From the NCBI RefSeq assembly GCF_001953865.1, contig NZ_MQUQ01000007.1, positions 111,479 through 175,478 on the forward strand: DNA of 64,000 nt, read 5' to 3'. The position numbers were made by a program, and so were the translations under genes. The notes under the pieces were generated by a model. That model did no database searches. It saw only the letters and a program-made list of their open reading frames with translations, and was not told where the DNA came from. Positions 38,550 through 46,022 of this stretch are shown piece after piece. This DNA comes from Amycolatopsis coloradensis (GTDB lineage: Bacteria; Actinomycetota; Actinomycetes; Mycobacteriales; Pseudonocardiaceae). Within the stretch, counting starts at the first letter, position 1. Every line of letters begins with the position of its first letter.

Positions 38550-39175
38550 TGGATTCTGGCCCGCTCCAAGGTGATGGCGAGACGGTCGACGGTGTCGGCG
38601 TCCGGTCCGCGCAGTACTCGCGGCGGGGCCAGTGGCCGACGGCCGAAGTGGCGGGACAGGAGGGAGGCGGCGTATTCCGCCTCGAGTTCCTGGCGATCGC
38701 TGTAGGTGTCACGGTGCAACGGCGCCGCCAGACCGGAGTCATCGGTGCCGGGCGTGATGCCCAGAGTGACGGCCAACGCGGGCGAGACCGCGCCGGCGAG
38801 ATCCACCCCTTTGTGGCCGAGCAGGATGTGGCCCAGCTCGTGCAACACGATCTGTTCCTCGTGCAGTTTGGTCGTGTTCCGGTCGAAAATGATGACGTCG
38901 ACGGACTGCATCGGCTGGAAGATCCCGAGCGGCCCCGCGTTCGGCAGGTCGTAAGGGATCAGTTCGATCGGCCGACCACGGTGCTCGGCGACCGCATCGC
39001 AGAAGGTGGCCAGGTCCCACACCGTGTCGGTGTCGAGCGGATGGGGCGCTCCGATCTCCCGGAGGAGGTACGCGATCGCCTTCCGGACCTGCCGGTAGTG
39101 CAGAAGGCGCTTCCACCAGGAGCCGGTGGATCCCTTCACGGGGTGTTCGTGATGTCTCGTCGGGGGAGATGGCAC
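38546..39175 (-). CDS. ImmA/IrrE-family metallopeptidase
   Basis: 209-aa zinc peptidase with HELGHILLGH (112-121) and a downstream acidic segment ELEAEYAASLLSRH, which supplies the third ligand in this family. ImmA/IrrE proteins cleave partner regulators, often XRE repressors. Here it is first in an operon with a MAB_1171c protein and a P450. In similar loci I remember, an XRE regulator stands just upstream; none is found here in the 450 bases before the start. Its substrate may be encoded elsewhere. The ATG start at 39175 could be replaced by a later one. Confidence 0.8.
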   Translation of the reverse strand: MPSPPTRHHEHPVKGSTGSWWKRLLHYRQVRKAIAYLLREIGAPHPLDTDTVWDLATFCDAVAEHRGRPIELIPYDLPNAGPLGIFQPMQSVDVIIFDRNTTKLHEEQIVLHELGHILLGHKGVDLAGAVSPALAVTLGITPGTDDSGLAAPLHRDTYSDRQELEAEYAASLLSRHFGRRPLAPPRVLRGPDADTVDRLAITLERARIQ

Positions 39176-39405
39176 AGCGTCCTGCCAGCGGTTTCAGGGC
39201 CAGATGATCCCGAGGAGACTAACCAGCGAACCTGCGGGCCGGAAACGTATTCACGAGATCCCGCACGATCACGACGGGCTGCCCTCGTCCGAGCACACGA
39301 TCCGAGGCAGACGATTCGGACGTCGCGCACTGGTGGTGATCCCTACGCCACGGAGCGGCACCGCTGGCACCGACAATGTCGTCTAGCAGGAGATATGGGC
39401 ACTTC

Positions 39406-39507
39406 ATGGACAGGCTGGCAGGCGACGCCCCGACGGGTGCGCCCTGTGTTGCCACGGGCTTGGACGCGCCGACGGAGGGCACACCGGACGGGATCGAAGT
39501 GGCCTAA
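39406..39507 (+). CDS. Possible small ORF (33 aa)
   Basis: ATG at 39406, 33 codons with strongly GC-rich third positions, ending GIEVA. The only ribosome-like site (AGGAG) lies rather far upstream. It is Thr/Pro/Gly/Asp-rich with one Cys. No family is recognised. It lies in the otherwise empty 460-base stretch between the ImmA gene and the RelE-like gene. Confidence 0.25.
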   Translation: MDRLAGDAPTGAPCVATGLDAPTEGTPDGIEVA

Positions 39508-39634
39508 ATCACCCTGCGAGGGGCCGGTACCGAATGGTCGAATTCGCTGGCGTGACTCGCCGGGTCGTGGCTGTTGTCTGCTCGGGTGCGGGATGACCTG
39601 ACCACGGTGAGGCGACTACGGAGCTCGTAGCCCG

Positions 39635-39982
39635 GTGGCGTACCGCGTCGAGCCGGACCCGCGCGTCCTGTCCCAGATCAAGACCCGGCCCGGTGACGCG
39701 CTGCCCGAGCTGGCGGCCGTGTACGACTTCCTTGATCTCGCGCCCTGGGCGGACCCGCCCTACCACGCGGCCAGACCGAAGAGCCCCATGCGGGTGCAGC
39801 CGTTAGCCGGTGGTCGCGACCCGGTGGTCCACCTGGTCCTCGACGACCAGGACCGTGTCGAGGTCCTCACGGTCACGTGGCTCGGCTGGACTCATTCAGC
39901 CGCGGCGACCAGCACCTCACCAACCCACTCACTCAGCGCTTCGCGCGACCGGTCACGAGGTCCGGCGTCGACCAGCGCCTGA
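39635..39982 (+). CDS. RelE/ParE-like small protein with abnormal tail
   Basis: 115 aa from a GTG at 39635. The first 80 residues (YRVEPDPRVLSQIKTRPGDA, DFLDLAPWADPPYH, VVHLVLDDQDRVEVLTVTWLG) match a RelE/ParE-type fold common in actinomycetes and sometimes annotated as a toxin. The last 35 residues (Ser/Thr-rich) overlap the 3' end of the convergent HTH gene by 91 bases and look non-coding, so the natural C-terminus was probably lost. No antitoxin is adjacent apart from the uncertain small ORF upstream. Likely inactive or an orphan. Confidence 0.55.
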   Translation: MAYRVEPDPRVLSQIKTRPGDALPELAAVYDFLDLAPWADPPYHAARPKSPMRVQPLAGGRDPVVHLVLDDQDRVEVLTVTWLGWTHSAAATSTSPTHSLSASRDRSRGPASTSA

Positions 39983-40731
39983 AGCCGACCCGACCTCGGT
40001 CTCACCATGGCCGCCGGCCAGCGCTGCTGGGCATAGCCGGTTGCGACCACGATCTTCGTCTGCGCCGTGCCCCGGCCCCCCTGGGGTCGCACCCCTGCCC
40101 GCGCCTTGATGAGCTTGCGCCGGGCGGTTCCGTAGGTGAGGCCTTGTTCCTCGGCTACTTCGGTGATGCTGGCACCTTTTCGGTACTGCCTCACCATTCC
40201 ACGCGAGGCAGGCGCCGCCGCCGGACCGGTCTGCCGGAGCTGGACACCGTATCGGAGGAGGCGCAGCCGCGTCCCGTAGTAGGTCATATTCCGGACTTCG
40301 GCGATCTGCGTGATCGTCGCACCCGCGCGATAGTCTCTCGCGAGTTTCTTCCCGATGTCGTTCAGGTCGATACTGATGCGATGACTTGCCGCCCTCAGCT
40401 CTTCCGCCATCACGAAAATCCTACGAGTGGCATCGAGGTGCTCGGCTAGCTTTTCCTCTCCCAGCCTTGTCATCCGCCAGTGGGTGTGCTGGCCGATCCT
40501 CTTGTATTCAAGATATCCACGGGCGCGAAGTTTCGCTAAACCACCGGACAGGTGTTCCGCGCCGGTGTGCATTGCGACGCGAAGGCTGGCATATTCATGC
40601 CACGTGCGGTCCATGAATGTGGCTGCAATAAGCAGGTGCAGGGGAGGAAAGAATGCTGGATCTATCCCGGACGCGTAATCGGATTGCGTCAGCCCCACCG
40701 GCTTCTCCATCTCCGTCTTCGTGATGCTCAT
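39892..40731 (-). CDS. DNA-binding regulator with winged-helix domain and two tandem HTH modules
   Basis: 279 aa. Residues 25-105 form a winged-helix domain (SLRVAMHTGAEHLSGGLAKL, then YKRIGQHTHWRMTRLGEEKL). Two short helix-turn-helix modules follow, one with LARDYRAGATITQIAEVRNM and one with MVRQYRKGASITEVAEEQGL, each ending in a basic stretch. The last 60 residues are less regular. Three DNA-binding modules in one chain suggest a regulator that recognises an extended or repeated site. It stands alone on the minus strand; targets are unknown. Confidence 0.7.
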   Translation of the reverse strand: MSITKTEMEKPVGLTQSDYASGIDPAFFPPLHLLIAATFMDRTWHEYASLRVAMHTGAEHLSGGLAKLRARGYLEYKRIGQHTHWRMTRLGEEKLAEHLDATRRIFVMAEELRAASHRISIDLNDIGKKLARDYRAGATITQIAEVRNMTYYGTRLRLLRYGVQLRQTGPAAAPASRGMVRQYRKGASITEVAEEQGLTYGTARRKLIKARAGVRPQGGRGTAQTKIVVATGYAQQRWPAAMVRPRSGRLQALVDAGPRDRSREALSEWVGEVLVAAAE

Positions 40732-40885
40732 AGTTCCTGGCGCTGTCGAGACTGACGGTGGGATGTGAGCGCGGAAAGGCCGTCCTGAACCGAGTCGAGA
40801 GGCGCGCGATAGTGACGATGGGTTTCCCGGTGCGGAACCGATGGTGACGCGCAGCCGCGGTCTGACCGGACTCGGCTGGCGTGTG

Positions 40886-41470
40886 TCATCCCGGCAACGC
40901 CGGGTCGCGCCGACTGTGGAGCTCGTCTAGCGAGTCCGCGAACCACAGGCGGATCTGACGGCGGGCGGCGTGATCGTCCGGTGCCGCGTAGGCGGGAAAC
41001 GCCGGGCCGATGAGGTTGCGGGCGGCCGCGATCGCGTCAAGGCCCTCCCACACCGAGACGATCACCGGTCCACTCCTCTCTGCCGCGTCGGCGGCGCCCA
41101 CGCCTGGCGGGCCGTGACCAGGGAGAAGGTCGGGGTGGCACCGGTCGATGAGAGCCGCGCCGGTGACGACCGCGCGGTCGCAGCGAACGAGGTCGAGACC
41201 GGCAAGGTCGAGTTCGTGCAGGATCATTCCAACCTGCCGCCGCCGGACGGCGGCCCGAGTGCACAAGACGAATGTCCGTTCGAGCGGCGGTGGCGGGTTG
41301 TCGGGGTGGTAGGCGAACTCCGGGTCCATCCTGTCGTGCAGGTAGTGCTTCTCGATCGTCTTGGGGGTGCGGTCGAGGCGACGGCCGATGGTGTGGAACG
41401 TCAGCCCGTCGCGGTCGTGCAGGATTTGGATCAGGCGCCGGTCCTGATCGGTGACCCGTGGTCTGGGCAT
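40886..41470 (-). CDS. HTH domain fused to a degenerate nucleoside diphosphate kinase-like domain
   Basis: 194 aa. An N-terminal sigma-factor-like HTH (about 5-45, LTFHTIGRRLDRTPKTIEKH) is followed by an NDPK-like fold. ERTFVLCTRAAVRRRQVGMI matches the first NDPK strand and helix, LDLAGLDLVRCDRAVVTG the next, and SGPVIVSVWEGLDAIAAARN and LIGP the conserved core. The catalytic block NxxHxSD is missing (PAYAAPDDHAARRQIRLWF is there instead), so kinase activity is unlikely. It may sense nucleotides and regulate the adjacent cluster. The start ATG has AGGAG upstream (CAGGAGACGTCG before ATG). Confidence 0.6.
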   Translation of the reverse strand: MPRPRVTDQDRRLIQILHDRDGLTFHTIGRRLDRTPKTIEKHYLHDRMDPEFAYHPDNPPPPLERTFVLCTRAAVRRRQVGMILHELDLAGLDLVRCDRAVVTGAALIDRCHPDLLPGHGPPGVGAADAAERSGPVIVSVWEGLDAIAAARNLIGPAFPAYAAPDDHAARRQIRLWFADSLDELHSRRDPALPG

Positions 41471-41534
41471 CGACGTCTCCTGATGGTTTTCTCGCTCGCG
41501 GCCTGCGAGTTCTGTCCGAGTGGGAATCCGGGGG

Positions 41535-41654
41535 TCATTCGCCGGTGGCAGTGTTCACCTGTGGCTCACTCGTAATCTCTTTCGGTGCCTGCTGATAGCG
41601 GTCGAAGGGCTCCTGCAGCTCCTGCATTTCTGGGTTGCTCGCGACCGCGGTCAT
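41535..41654 (-). CDS. 39-aa peptide gene
   Basis: Starts MTAVASNPEMQELQEP and continues to a C-terminus with PQVNTATGE. AGGAGA lies five bases before the ATG, a strong ribosome site. The sequence is acidic, free of Cys, with one FDRYQ segment in the middle. It sits in an operon-like series between a small membrane protein and the HTH-NDPK protein. It might be a RiPP precursor or a regulatory peptide, but no modifying enzyme of a known class is adjacent apart from DUF574 methyltransferase-like proteins. Confidence 0.55.
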   Translation of the reverse strand: MTAVASNPEMQELQEPFDRYQQAPKEITSEPQVNTATGE

Positions 41655-41748
41655 GATTTCTCCTAGGGACGTGGGGGCGGCGACTCGGGTGTCGAGGCGT
41701 CGGAGTGGTGTGGAGATCGGGGAGCTAGTTTCGTGCTTTGCCCGACAG

Positions 41749-41922
41749 TTAGCGTGAGGCGATTGGAGACGCGGGGTGAGGTGAAACGGTGGGAGGTTCG
41801 GAGGGGTTCCGGCGGTGCCGGGTTTTTCCCGCCAGCGCGCAGAGGGTCACGCTCAGCACTGCGGCTGCGAGGATCAGCATGTGCCCGGGGCGAGCGGCCG
41901 GGGTGTTGGCGTGGTTGTTCAC
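41749..41922 (-). CDS. Small single-pass membrane protein (57 aa)
   Basis: A GTG at 41922 overlaps the stop of the DUF574 gene by four bases. One hydrophobic helix (MLILAAAVLSVTLCALAG) is followed by a basic, Pro/Ser-rich tail. It is translationally coupled to the methyltransferase-like gene. It is easily missed because a longer shadow ORF covers it. Function unknown. Confidence 0.5.
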   Translation of the reverse strand: MNNHANTPAARPGHMLILAAAVLSVTLCALAGKTRHRRNPSEPPTVSPHPASPIASR

Positions 41923-42947
41923 GCGATCGCCTGCGCGATGGGGGTGGGCCGTGCGGGAACGTGTCCGACCGCGGCGATGCTGAACGGCGCGCGCGGGGTG
42001 CGGGTGTTGTCCGGTAAGGGCCACCGTCGGGGGGTGGTGATCCCCGTCCCCGCCGGATAGAGGTCCAGGCCGGTGAGCATGCGTTCGACCTCGGCGTGGC
42101 GACGGGGTGTGGGGAGCGGAGGCAGAGTCTGTGCGTGGGCTTGGCACCACTGGGCGGTGGTCTCCCGCAGAGCGGTCCGCATGCCGGCGCGGGCAGGGGC
42201 CAGCAGCGGCGTGTCGGTCAGGACGGATATCGCCAGCCAGCTTCCCGGCGCCAGGCGCCGGATGAACCGCCGCGTCACGCTGCTGGTGTCGAGGCCGGGC
42301 TCGAGGTAGTGCAGCAGGTCGATCAGCAGCACGCAGACCGGTCGCTGGAGGTCGAGGACCTCGTGGTGGTCGAGATAGTTCAGCAGGCGCCCGACGGCGA
42401 ACGCGTTCCGCCGCAACGAGAACGTGCGGCTCCACACGTCACTGTTCGTACGCTCAAGATGGATGATGTTGTTGGCGTGGACGACTTCGTCGTTGTCGAC
42501 CATCACGATCCTCGGGGCGGGGTCGACCTTCGCGCGGGTGACGACGGTGTGAGCGGCGCTGGTGTAAACGTGGCCGGATCCCAGGTCGAGGAACTGGTCG
42601 ACGCCGTGTGCCAGCGCCTCGCTGACCACGCGCGTGGTGAACGCGTCCCGGATCCGCACCGCCGTCCGGGTGTGGGGCGCGATCCGGCTCAGCGTCGCGG
42701 CGATCAGCTTGTCGCGTTCCCAGGCCCGCTTGCCGTCACGGTAGGTGTTCTCGATCCGCGCGGCCTGCGGATGGTGTGCGCAGGCCTGCCGCAGGCTGGC
42801 CCAGGTCCGCTGTGCCGTGGCCCGCCCGGAGGAGGTGTGCAGCGCGAAGCACCCGCAGGTGGTACGGCAGATGCAATGCTGAAGCCATGCAGCCAGGTCC
42901 AAGTCCGGCAGCGCTAGCACAGGCGAGCGCGGGAGTGCTGGACTCAC
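41919..42947 (-). CDS. DUF574 SAM-dependent methyltransferase-like protein, canonical SAM motif
   Basis: 342 aa. The Rossmann core (about 120-300) has FLDLGSG as SAM motif I and IVMVDNDEVVHANNI as the acidic loop, both standard for DUF574 (S-adenosyl methyltransferase) proteins that are abundant in actinomycetes with unknown targets. A Cys-rich N-terminal extension (CICRTTCGC near 25-33) is unusual and may bind metal. The GTG start overlaps the HAD stop by four bases. It is the only one of the four DUF574 proteins here with an intact SAM motif. Confidence 0.75.
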   Translation of the reverse strand: MSPALPRSPVLALPDLDLAAWLQHCICRTTCGCFALHTSSGRATAQRTWASLRQACAHHPQAARIENTYRDGKRAWERDKLIAATLSRIAPHTRTAVRIRDAFTTRVVSEALAHGVDQFLDLGSGHVYTSAAHTVVTRAKVDPAPRIVMVDNDEVVHANNIIHLERTNSDVWSRTFSLRRNAFAVGRLLNYLDHHEVLDLQRPVCVLLIDLLHYLEPGLDTSSVTRRFIRRLAPGSWLAISVLTDTPLLAPARAGMRTALRETTAQWCQAHAQTLPPLPTPRRHAEVERMLTGLDLYPAGTGITTPRRWPLPDNTRTPRAPFSIAAVGHVPARPTPIAQAIA

Positions 42948-43591
42948 GCGGCCTCACCCGCCATGGCCGAGATCGCGGTGACGGCACCGGCGAGATCGGG
43001 TACCGAGGTGACCCGGGGGTTGCCGCGCAGGTCGGCGGGCAGGGATTCGCGGGTGGTGACCAGGATCGCCGCGGCGCAGCCGGCGGCGAGCGCGCCGCGG
43101 ATGTCGTCGTCGACGCGGTCACCGATGTGCACGATGTCGCCCACGCTGATGCCGTGGGTGGCGGCGATGGTGTTCCAGCCGTGTGGCTGGGGTTTCCGTG
43201 CGCCGAGCTGGAAACTCGCGAACATCCCGGCCAGGTGTTGTCCACAGCGGAGTTCGAGGTCCGCGAGTCGTCGTGGCCCCGCGATGCAGGACACGTTGGT
43301 CAAGGCCACCACGGGGGCGATCGCGGCCAGCCGCGGCAAGGCGGTGAGCGTGCCCGGGTAGGGGGTGAAGCCTCCGGTGTCCCAGGTCGTGGGCCAGGCG
43401 TGATCCGGGATGAGCAGCAGCTCCCGCACCTGCCGGGCGACCCCGGCTGTCAGCTCAGGCGTGACGTGCAGGAGGGCGCGGTCGATCTCGGCGGCATGCG
43501 TCGGCGCGGCGGCGATCTCGCGGAGCACGTCGGCGGTTCCCGGCCGGTCGAACGTGCCGAGGGTGTGCCCGACGTCGACGGTGATCAGCAC
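42944..43591 (-). CDS. HAD-superfamily hydrolase
   Basis: 215-aa phosphatase-like protein. Motif I is VDVGHTLGTF with the nucleophile Asp; motif II is LTNVSC; motif III Lys lies in GARKPQP; motif IV is HIGDRVDDDIRGA. The substrate is unknown. The GTG at 43591 overlaps the protease stop, so the longer frame up to 43810 is shadow. It resembles the HAD protein at 55235, suggesting both belong to a set of small-molecule phosphatases in this region. Confidence 0.8.
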   Translation of the reverse strand: MLITVDVGHTLGTFDRPGTADVLREIAAAPTHAAEIDRALLHVTPELTAGVARQVRELLLIPDHAWPTTWDTGGFTPYPGTLTALPRLAAIAPVVALTNVSCIAGPRRLADLELRCGQHLAGMFASFQLGARKPQPHGWNTIAATHGISVGDIVHIGDRVDDDIRGALAAGCAAAILVTTRESLPADLRGNPRVTSVPDLAGAVTAISAMAGEAA

Positions 43592-44400
43592 GCGGTCACC
43601 GCACCGGAGGTGGTGGCGGTGATCCAGGCCAGGTGCGCGGTGACGTCGGTGAGGACCATCGGAACCTTGAAGTGGAGTTCCGCAGCCTGACCGCGGCAGA
43701 TAAGAGCCGCCACCTCGGGCGTGCCTGTCTGCGTGGTGCCCGGCAGCGTGATGACGGGGTGCCCGGAGAAGCCGTGTCCGGGCAGGACGTCGTCGGGGAC
43801 CGCGGCGCACAGCTCACCCGCGCCGACGCCGAGGCGCATGCCGCCGCGCGGATCGACGATCGTGGTGTCGAGCTGGCTGAGGGGCCCGGCACCCTCGTTG
43901 CCCTTGTGCCAGCCGAAGGTCCGCACGGTCTGGCCCACCTGAGCCGGGGTCGTCGCGACCCGGATCGGGGGCCCGTCGACGGGGTCGGCGAGTTCGACGA
44001 GGCAGATGTCGCCGACCGCGCCGGGGGCCTTCCCCAGCCGGAAAGGCCGGAAGGGCCCGGGTAGCGGGGTGTTGATGCGGCGCACGGTGCCGGAGTGCAG
44101 GTCGCGCCCGCCGATCCGGGCGTAGAAGTTCTTCTCGGCCACCGGCGGCTCGTCGCGCTTGCGCCCGATGTCGCTGAACAGGTGCGCGCACGTGAGGACC
44201 CAGCGGTCCGAGATCAGGACACCGCCGCCGCCGAGGCGGTTCTTACGATTCGGAGCGTCGTAGTAGAAGGCGACCGACCAGGGAACCTCGACGGTCAGGG
44301 GACCGAGGGCTGGCCGGTCGGTCAGCGCGTCGAGGGAGGCCTGATAGATACGGGCGCCGTCGCCACCGGCGACGGCCTTGCGGAGAAACTTGAGCACCAT
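43585..44400 (-). CDS. Trypsin-like serine protease without signal peptide
   Basis: 271 aa with a chymotrypsin-fold catalytic triad: His in LTCAHLF (about 70), Asp in GDICLVELAD, and Ser in GHGFSGHPVI in place of the common GDSGGP. No signal peptide or membrane helix is visible; the protein begins MVLKFLRKAVAGG. It is therefore probably cytoplasmic, which is unusual for the family. Such proteases occur in bacterial effector and defence systems, sometimes next to partner proteins. The ATG has AAGGA upstream. It is coupled to the HAD gene downstream. Confidence 0.75.
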   Translation of the reverse strand: MVLKFLRKAVAGGDGARIYQASLDALTDRPALGPLTVEVPWSVAFYYDAPNRKNRLGGGGVLISDRWVLTCAHLFSDIGRKRDEPPVAEKNFYARIGGRDLHSGTVRRINTPLPGPFRPFRLGKAPGAVGDICLVELADPVDGPPIRVATTPAQVGQTVRTFGWHKGNEGAGPLSQLDTTIVDPRGGMRLGVGAGELCAAVPDDVLPGHGFSGHPVITLPGTTQTGTPEVAALICRGQAAELHFKVPMVLTDVTAHLAWITATTSGAVTAC

Positions 44401-44498
44401 GACGTCCTTGAGATTGGTCCGGGCATACGGGTCACCGCTGGTGATCGCGGAATCGAGCCGCCGCGCCGGGTTGTCGAAGCGAGAGCGAGAGGGGAGCG

Positions 44499-44539
44499 GT
44501 GGATCGGTGACCGCCTGAGCTGGACGGTCACCGATCCAC
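44499..44539 (-). terminator. Strong hairpin downstream of the secreted protease gene
   Basis: Fifteen-base perfect arms (gtggatcggtgaccg and cggtcaccgatccac) around an 11-base loop. It starts eight bases after the protease stop, on the transcript side. It probably ends or attenuates transcription between the secreted protease and the cytoplasmic protease genes. Confidence 0.65.
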
Positions 44540-44546
44540 TGTGGAG

Positions 44547-45542
44547 CTATTGCGCGACAGTCAGATCAGCCTGGGCGATCCACTCGCCGCGTTTGAGCGC
44601 TTCGCGGATGATCCAGCCGCCGTACGGGGCGATCTCGGTGTAGACGGTGGGGCTGACGCATGCCTGGGTGAGAGAACGTGAGGCCAGGGCGACCACGACC
44701 CACTCCCGTCCATACCGCTGGATGGCGCCGCTGCCACTGTCTCCGACGCATGCGGTCCCGCCGTTCGGTGCGGTGCCGAGGCAGATCTCGGCCGCGCCGA
44801 TCCCCGCCGCGGCACAGTCGGCCGGGGTGGTGATCGGGACCCTGAGCTGCATCAGCTGCGCCGGTGTCGGGGCACCCCAGTCGGCCGGGTTCGGCGTGTG
44901 CATGCCCCACCCGATTTCGAGGGCGGGGGTGCCGTCACGCGGAATACCGACCAGTCCGGGGCGCCCGGTTTTCACCGGACGGTCCAGTTCGAGCAACGCG
45001 ATGTCCCAGATCTTGCCGTCCTTGTCCGGCTCGCCCCACCCCCACTTCTGCGGGAGCGTGATCGTCCGGACACCTCGGGTCACCCCGCCGAAGAACCGGT
45101 TGGTCGACTCGAACCGGATCCGATATTGCGCCGGGTCCGACGGGTCGGGCTGTGACTGCTGGTCACCGCGCGCGGTCGGCGCGGACATCTGCAGCGCACG
45201 CCACGCCGCGTCGCCCTGCTTGCCTGCCCGATCGAGGGCTGCGGCGGGCGGTGTGGAGACGCAATGCGCCGCGGTGAGCGCGAACTTCTCGCTGATCCGC
45301 GCGACACCACAGGTGTGCCAGTCCGGAAAGCCTTTCGTCGGCTTCTGGAGCGACCCGATTCCGGCGTAGGCGACCGGAGCCGGTTCGCCGCCGACGATCA
45401 TGGGCGAGACGTCACCGTCATGTCCGGCGTCGGCCGCGGCGGCCGGCGCGGCGCCGAGCCCCGCGATGGAGATGCCCGCCAGCGCGAGCACGGCGCCGCG
45501 GACCACGCCTCGGCGGTGACGTCTCGATGTCGTGTGTGTCAC
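44547..45542 (-). CDS. Secreted trypsin-family serine protease
   Basis: 331 aa with an N-terminal Arg-rich n-region, a hydrophobic core and a cleavage-like APAAAADA (about 32-39), so it is exported by Sec or Tat. The mature part starts near MIVGGEPAP, the usual activation site. The triad is His93 in TAAHC, Asp in WDIALLEL, and Ser in GDSGSG (about 270). Cys pairs fit the S1 family. It is the first of two trypsin-like genes in a row on this strand, and the hairpin after it separates them. Confidence 0.85.
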   Translation of the reverse strand: MTHTTSRRHRRGVVRGAVLALAGISIAGLGAAPAAAADAGHDGDVSPMIVGGEPAPVAYAGIGSLQKPTKGFPDWHTCGVARISEKFALTAAHCVSTPPAAALDRAGKQGDAAWRALQMSAPTARGDQQSQPDPSDPAQYRIRFESTNRFFGGVTRGVRTITLPQKWGWGEPDKDGKIWDIALLELDRPVKTGRPGLVGIPRDGTPALEIGWGMHTPNPADWGAPTPAQLMQLRVPITTPADCAAAGIGAAEICLGTAPNGGTACVGDSGSGAIQRYGREWVVVALASRSLTQACVSPTVYTEIAPYGGWIIREALKRGEWIAQADLTVAQ

Positions 45543-45596
45543 TGTTTCCTTTCTATATCAGGGTTTCCCGCGCCCTCAGTGGATTCCGGGGCGCGA

Positions 45597-46022
45597 TCAC
45601 ATCGCGGCCCCCGGACAGGGTCGGTGGCTGACTGGTAAGGGTGTGACGGCCGCGTCGGCGAGCCGCTGGTAGAGATCCGGTTCGGTGCCGGGGGTGATGG
45701 ATTCGGCCATGAGCGCTTGGGGGGTCCCCTCGTCGTCGCGGAGTCCGGGTGCCATCACGATCCGTACGGCGGATCGCGTGGTGACGTCGACGAAGATCCG
45801 TTCGCGGTCCGAGCTGCGTTGCACGATCGGCCGCCCCAGCGCGGTGGACAGCCGGTCTCCGGCGTCGTCGCGGTCCAGTGCGGTGAGGTAGGTGACCGTG
45901 GTCAGCGGGCGGGTCAGCAGCGCGGTGAGGGCTCCGTCGACTACGTTCACGAGGAAGCGACCACCACCCGCGGCGCTGCTGCCGGGAAGGGTCACCGGCG
46001 CCGGGGACGCCGGGGGCGTCAC
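45597..46022 (-). CDS. Unknown protein (141 aa) coupled to a DUF574 gene
   Basis: GTG at 46022 overlaps the DUF574 stop by four bases. The product has GRFLVNVVDGALTALLTRPL and ERIFVDVTTRSAVRIVMAPG, which look like a compact beta-rich domain. No family recognised. The coupling suggests a partner or subunit of the preceding methyltransferase-like protein. Confidence 0.55.
   Translation of the reverse strand: MTPPASPAPVTLPGSSAAGGGRFLVNVVDGALTALLTRPLTTVTYLTALDRDDAGDRLSTALGRPIVQRSSDRERIFVDVTTRSAVRIVMAPGLRDDEGTPQALMAESITPGTEPDLYQRLADAAVTPLPVSHRPCPGAAM

Noticed and set aside
38549..39601. 350-codon plus-strand ORF over the ImmA gene
   Set aside because: Antisense shadow; the opposite strand has the HELGH peptidase.
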